Part shown: piece after piece, positions 60,577-64,000 of the stretch | Numbering within the stretch: position 1 is the stretch's first letter | Layout of the letters: each line of letters starts with the position of its first letter | Source of the DNA: Sinohyriopsis cumingii | Taxonomy: Eukaryota > Mollusca > Bivalvia > Unionida > Unionidae | Reading direction: 5' to 3' | Assembly: GCA_028554795.2 (NCBI GenBank) | Contig: CM068832.1 | Span: 85,832,511-85,896,510, forward strand | DNA length: 64,000 bases | Notes under the pieces: generated by a model | What the model was told of the DNA's origin: nothing | Databases searched by the model: none | What the model saw: the letters and a program-made list of their open reading frames with translations, nothing else | Position numbers and translations under genes: made by a program

Positions 60577-62445
60577 CTAAATGTCATATAGTGTTTTTGA
60601 ATTTAGACCTTTTGGATATACCGTATTAAGACGGTGAATCCAATAGGTTTCCTTTAGTAGACGTTCCATTTCAGAATCAGCTTTAACAATAAGTTGGAAG
60701 GAGAAATCTTGCAATGTATGGGAATTTTTGTTAAAATGTGCGGCAACATGAGATGAAAATGATTGATCGATATAATTTTTTATATCTGATCTATGTTGGT
60801 TCATACATTTAGATATTTGTTGACTGGTTTGTCCAACATATTGGAAGCCACATTTGTTGCATGTTATGAAATAAATAACATTTGATGCTGCACAATTAAT
60901 GTCACAACGCATATTAAAACTTTCTTTCGTATTATTACTATTGAAAGAAGTATTTTCATTAATAAATGACCAGTGTGAACATCTAGGTCTATTACATTTA
61001 GTTGATGATCCTATTTTATATGACGGTTTTTCTAATTTGGAATTAGTTAGGAAATCTTTAAGATTTTTAGTCCTTTTATAAGCAAGTGTGGGTTTGCTTT
61101 CTTGTAGCGATTTAACACTTGCTTTACATGATAAGTTTAATAAATCCCAATATTTATTGATAATCTTACCTATATTAGGCAAACTTGGATTATATTCAAT
61201 AATAAAAGGAATGATATCTTCATTTCTATTTTTGATTTTATATTGTAAAGATTCAAGCTTTGTAAGAGAAGATACTTTTTGGAAAGTAGTATTAATGATG
61301 TCAATAGGGTAATTTCTATTTAAAAAATGCTGACCTAGCTCTGTCAAAGACGATTTAAAAACAGCATCATCCGAAATAATTCTTCTGTATCTTTTTGCTT
61401 GACTATATGGTATCCCATTTTTACATGATTTAGGATGGCATGAAGAATATTCAACATATTGATGAATATTCGTGTTTTTAACATGAACCATGGTAGTAAT
61501 TTCATTATTTTCATTTTTCGTGACATCAACGTCCAAGAATGAAACTTTAGTTTTAGAGACATTGAATGTAAATTTTATTGTTGGATGTAATTTGTTTAAA
61601 TTGTCTATAAAGTAATAAAGGTCTTCTGATGAATAACTCCAAATCATAAAGATATCGTCTAAAAACCTTAACCATGCATCCGGTTTTAAGAGGCATTTAT
61701 TTAGAAAATCATTTTCTAATTTTCCCATAAATAAAGATGCATAAGCAGGTGTCATAGGACTACCCATTGCTGTTCCCATTTTTTGGAGATAGTTTGTATT
61801 ACCAAATTGAAAAAAAAAATTTCGAGCACAAATTTTATCAAATCACAAATATGCTATTTTGATAGTTTATATGTATATTCGTTATCTTCAAGATAATATT
61901 TACACGCTTCGATACCATCATTGTGTGGTATATTCGTGTAGAGTGAAACCACATGAAGTGTAACAAGGAATGAATTTTCAGTTAGTTTCGGTAAAGATTT
62001 CAATTTGGTAATGAAATCAAAAGTATCTTTGACGTATGAAGTTAGTGACTTCATTAGTGGTTGTAAAATTAAAATTGTAAAATTGCGATATATTATTTGT
62101 AACTGAGTTGTATGTAGAAATAATGGGTCTACCTGGATATCCTAAAGGTAGTGACTTATCAACCGCTTTATGTATTTTTGGTAAAATATAAAACTGAGGT
62201 GTGCGTATTTTATTTGGGAAGATATCTAGTTCATCATATATGGAACAATTGTGTACAGAGATTTGATTAATACATTGGCTTATTTTTTCTTTCATTTCTT
62301 CAGAAGGATAATAGGAAAGTTTTGTGTAATATTCTTCATCATTTAATTGTCTTTCTACTTCTTTAATATAATCCTCCTTATTCATTATGACTATGGTGCT
62401 AGACTTATCCGCTTTTTTAATAATAATACTTTCATCTTACAATAA
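60577..62445 (-). pseudogene. Penelope-like retroelement RT with GIY-YIG domain, 5'-truncated and broken
   Basis: Penelope-like elements copy RNA at a chromosomal nick using a telomerase-like RT and a GIY-YIG endonuclease. Minus strand, in order: 'IIIKKADKSSTIVIMNKEDY' (62,440-62,380), 'PQFYILPKIHKAVDKSLPLG' (near 62,190), 'GRPIIS', then after a frameshift 'FLVTLHVVSLYTNIPH' (motif A, near 61,950), 'GTAMGSPMTPAYASLFMG' (motif B, 61,776), 'WLRFLDDIFMIW' (motif C), a cysteine cluster 'CNRPRCSHW', and 'VIYFITCNKCGFQYVGQT' (GIY-YIG) with 'KETYWIHRLNTVYPKGLN'. The last 400 codons (61,779-60,577) are open. A TAG follows 'YTYKLSK', the poly-T run at 61,811-61,819 shifts the frame, and motif A has His where the catalytic Asp belongs. 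Inactive. Confidence 0.93.
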
Positions 62446-62526
62446 GCTACGTAAAGAACTTTATTGTTTATTTCATTGATCACTTAGAAACAACATATTT
62501 AATGACGTAAGCAATGATATTGAATT

Positions 62527-62580
62527 TAGTATGAATTAAGTCTGATGAAGCATTAAAGCGAAACCGGTCACACATTCTAC
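62527..62580 (+). ncRNA. Hammerhead-ribozyme-like motif at the Penelope edge
   Basis: The plus strand has CTGATGA (62,542-62,548), a short G-C/C-G stem (62,550-62,551 with 62,558-62,559), GAAA (62,560-62,563) and a GTC (62,567-62,569), spaced as in a type-I hammerhead. Flanks can form stem I: GAAT with ATTC and GT with AC around an internal loop. ACCGGT (62,563-62,568) is a palindrome that would make stem III only in a dimer, as described for hammerheads of Penelope-like elements. Weak points: an extra A before stem II, only two base pairs there, and an orientation opposite to the adjacent RT ORF. Confidence 0.4.
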
Positions 62581-62603
62581 GTGTTGGTGTTGTTTATTTT
62601 ATA

Positions 62604-62764
<161 letters not shown>

Positions 62765-62774
62765 GATTCAAACA

Positions 62775-63019
62775 AAGAATAACTGTAACTGGTTAATGAT
62801 TGGTTCTACAGCTCCCTGTAACAAAGCCTGCGTAAATGAATTGTGTGGACTTCACCTACAACGCTTGCGAAGAGTGAGTCTAGGTACAAAACAGTGTTTG
62901 AAGTGTGGTGTTGGGGTTAGAGGAGAAACACAGTTGTGAGTGCAATGTTGTGGTAAAAGGTACAGAGTGCTAAAACGATATTATGCTAAAAATGCAACGC
63001 CGGCAATGACAAGGTCATA
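62775..63019 (+). pseudogene. Zinc-ribbon-like protein of the Polinton-like element (copy B)
   Basis: Same gene as 1,939-2,217. The readable frame gives '[20 protein letters not shown]', then '[17 protein letters not shown]', '[15 protein letters not shown]', a TGA, then 'VQCCGKRYRVLKRYY'. The cysteine pattern is kept while the residues between have drifted. One in-frame TGA at about 62,937 breaks it. Upstream (AT)n prevents a start from being placed. Confidence 0.6.
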
Positions 63020-63087
63020 AATAACGCTGAAAACTATCTCACCCGATTTTCAAATAGGTATTTAGACAAATAATAGTATTATATAAA

Positions 63088-63174
63088 ATGAAGCGAAATA
63101 AATTTGTGAAACATCGCATCATCAAGAATTATGAAACATCGCGAGATGGTGTAATCAGCAATTGTCGACAATAA
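63088..63174 (+). pseudogene. HNH-endonuclease-like N-terminus (copy B)
   Basis: ATG at 63,088 opens 'MKRNKFVKHRIIKNYETSRD' and 'GVISNCRQ', then TAA. It aligns with 'HPIIKEYEVSRKEIIRNC' at 2,617 in copy A. Only the first 28 codons remain; the rest of copy B has been lost or replaced beyond about 63,180. Confidence 0.5.
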
Positions 63175-63179
63175 AAACA

Positions 63180-63460
63180 GTCGGTTCTTTTAATAACACT
63201 GGTCAACAGTGAAATCATTACTGACTTGAAAAGGCCCTAATCTGTAGTATTTTGGTGTGCCGAACACGAATATAACCGTGAAAAATTTGTATTGGCTCTC
63301 GTTTTGAAGATATTCATATACCTCATTTTCTATGTTTCACTGTGTAAATTTCTCCAGTAGGACTGCAGCAACATCCGGAATAATGATGTAACATTGCATA
63401 ATACCATCATGCTCACATCATCCACAGTTGATTGCATCATTTTCTGATGCAATGCAATAC
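63180..63460. other. Unassigned interval upstream of the final gene
   Basis: Plus-strand pieces such as 'SVVFWCAEHEYNREKFVLAL' (near 63,240-63,305) look coding-like but have no start or continuation. No family recognised. Confidence 0.25.
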
Positions 63461-63577
63461 TAATGCCATGCGGCTGCTGAAGTAAGTTGACGTCAGCAGT
63501 GTACTATACATGTGTAGGCCTATTATACTAATGCCAGGCGGCTGCTGAAGCTGACGTAAGCAGTGTACTATATAAAG
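63461..63577 (+). promoter_or_regulatory. Duplicated about 45-bp module with CRE-like site and TATA box
   Basis: 'taatgcca(t/g)gcggctgctgaag' followed by TGACGT and 'cagtgtactata' occurs at 63,461-63,508 and again at 63,528-63,574. The first copy contains a full palindromic CRE (TGACGTCA, 63,488-63,495); the second has TGACGTAA. Only the second continues into TATATAAA (63,569-63,576), about 115 bp upstream of the ATG at 63,691. The layout suits a core promoter with duplicated upstream elements; it could instead be part of a transposon end. Confidence 0.5.
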
Positions 63578-63690
63578 CCCAATCAGATAGGTTCAGCATT
63601 TAAAATATTTTAGACGTTGTGCGAGACAGTTCAAGCTACTGTTACATAAAACTTATTATTTTATCCATTTACGTACAATAAAGAACAGTA

Positions 63691-64000
63691 ATGCCTCGAA
63701 AGTGTGTTAATACCGCGGACAATTTTTGCTATATTTGTGGGGAAGTGACATTTGCCAACCAGAAAAAAAGTATCAATTCTCAAGTGAAGAAGGCATATCA
63801 TCTTTACTTCGGATGCAAGGTTGGTGACCAAGACAAGCCTTGGGCTCCGCATATATGCTGTGCTACATGTACAACACAGCTTTCACAGTGGTTGAATTGC
63901 AAAAGGTCATCAATGCCGTTTGCAGTCCCAATGGTGTGGAGAGAGCCAAGCAACCACCTAAATGACTGTTACTTCTGCTTGGTTCCTCCTCTTTCCGGCG
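63691..64000 (+). CDS. Cysteine-rich protein of unknown function, N-terminal 103 codons
   Basis: Open from ATG 63,691 to the window edge with no stop. Starts 'MPRKCVNTADNFCYICGEV', then 'VKKAYHLYFGCKVGDQDKPW', 'APHICCATC', 'QWLNCKRSSMPFAVPMVW' and 'NDCYFCLVPPL'. The CxxC, HxCCxxC and CYFC pairs indicate zinc binding, as in a tandem zinc-finger protein. The pattern resembles a multi-copy family of uncharacterised invertebrate proteins (from memory, name not known), often taken as transposon-derived. Unlike everything else in the 54-63-kb block it has no stop or frameshift, and its composition is GC-richer. The TATA box upstream supports expression. The C-terminus lies outside the window. Confidence 0.7.
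   Translation, partial: MPRKCVNTADNFCYICGEVTFANQKKSINSQVKKAYHLYFGCKVGDQDKPWAPHICCATCTTQLSQWLNCKRSSMPFAVPMVWREPSNHLNDCYFCLVPPLSG

Overview
The window is animal nuclear DNA. It is AT-rich, has long introns with GT...AG splice sites, carries many long (AT)n, (AC)n and GATA/GTAT-type arrays, and holds several classes of eukaryotic transposon. A short SINE-like insertion with a GGCGTTAAACCCTAG...(CAA)n tail, as often seen in molluscs, together with the microsatellite-rich, long-intron layout suggests a mollusc, possibly a cephalopod. That assignment is inference only.

Layout. (1) Positions 1-6,000 are a decayed copy (A) of a Polinton/Maverick (adintovirus-like) DNA element: polymerase remnant on the minus strand, then a zinc-ribbon ORF and an HNH-like remnant on the plus strand, then several broken minus-strand ORFs. 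(2) Positions 6,136-6,740 are a fresh-looking tandem duplication. (3) Positions 6,787 to about 53,510 hold the 3' part of a SAMHD1 gene on the plus strand. I can place 17 consecutive exons whose phases all match, from the first HD-domain exon to a stop codon (about 543 codons). The first exon here has a splice acceptor, so 5' exons (including any SAM domain) lie further upstream. The introns hold microsatellites, a 40-bp minisatellite, at least five copies of a dispersed repeat family, and a complete but dead hAT transposon with exact 8-bp target duplications. (4) Positions 54,200-63,180 are a second decayed copy (B) of the Polinton-like element in the same orientation: packaging ATPase (minus), a tandemly duplicated PLA2-like ORF (plus), an RVE integrase (plus), an SF1 helicase continuous with a PolB remnant (minus), then zinc-ribbon and HNH-like ORFs (plus). 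Copy B is interrupted by a SINE-like insertion and by a 5'-truncated Penelope-like retroelement with a GIY-YIG domain. A hammerhead-like RNA motif lies at the Penelope edge. (5) Positions 63,691-64,000 are the start of an intact-looking, unidentified cysteine-rich protein that runs off the window.

How the parts relate. SAMHD1 is a dNTP hydrolase that limits viruses and retroelements. Here the gene lies between two direct copies of an integrating DNA-virus-like element and is full of transposon debris. Active-site residues H167, H206/D207 and D311 (human numbering) are conserved, so the SAMHD1 gene looks functional. Every transposon coding region that I can read through is broken by stops, frameshifts or lost catalytic residues.
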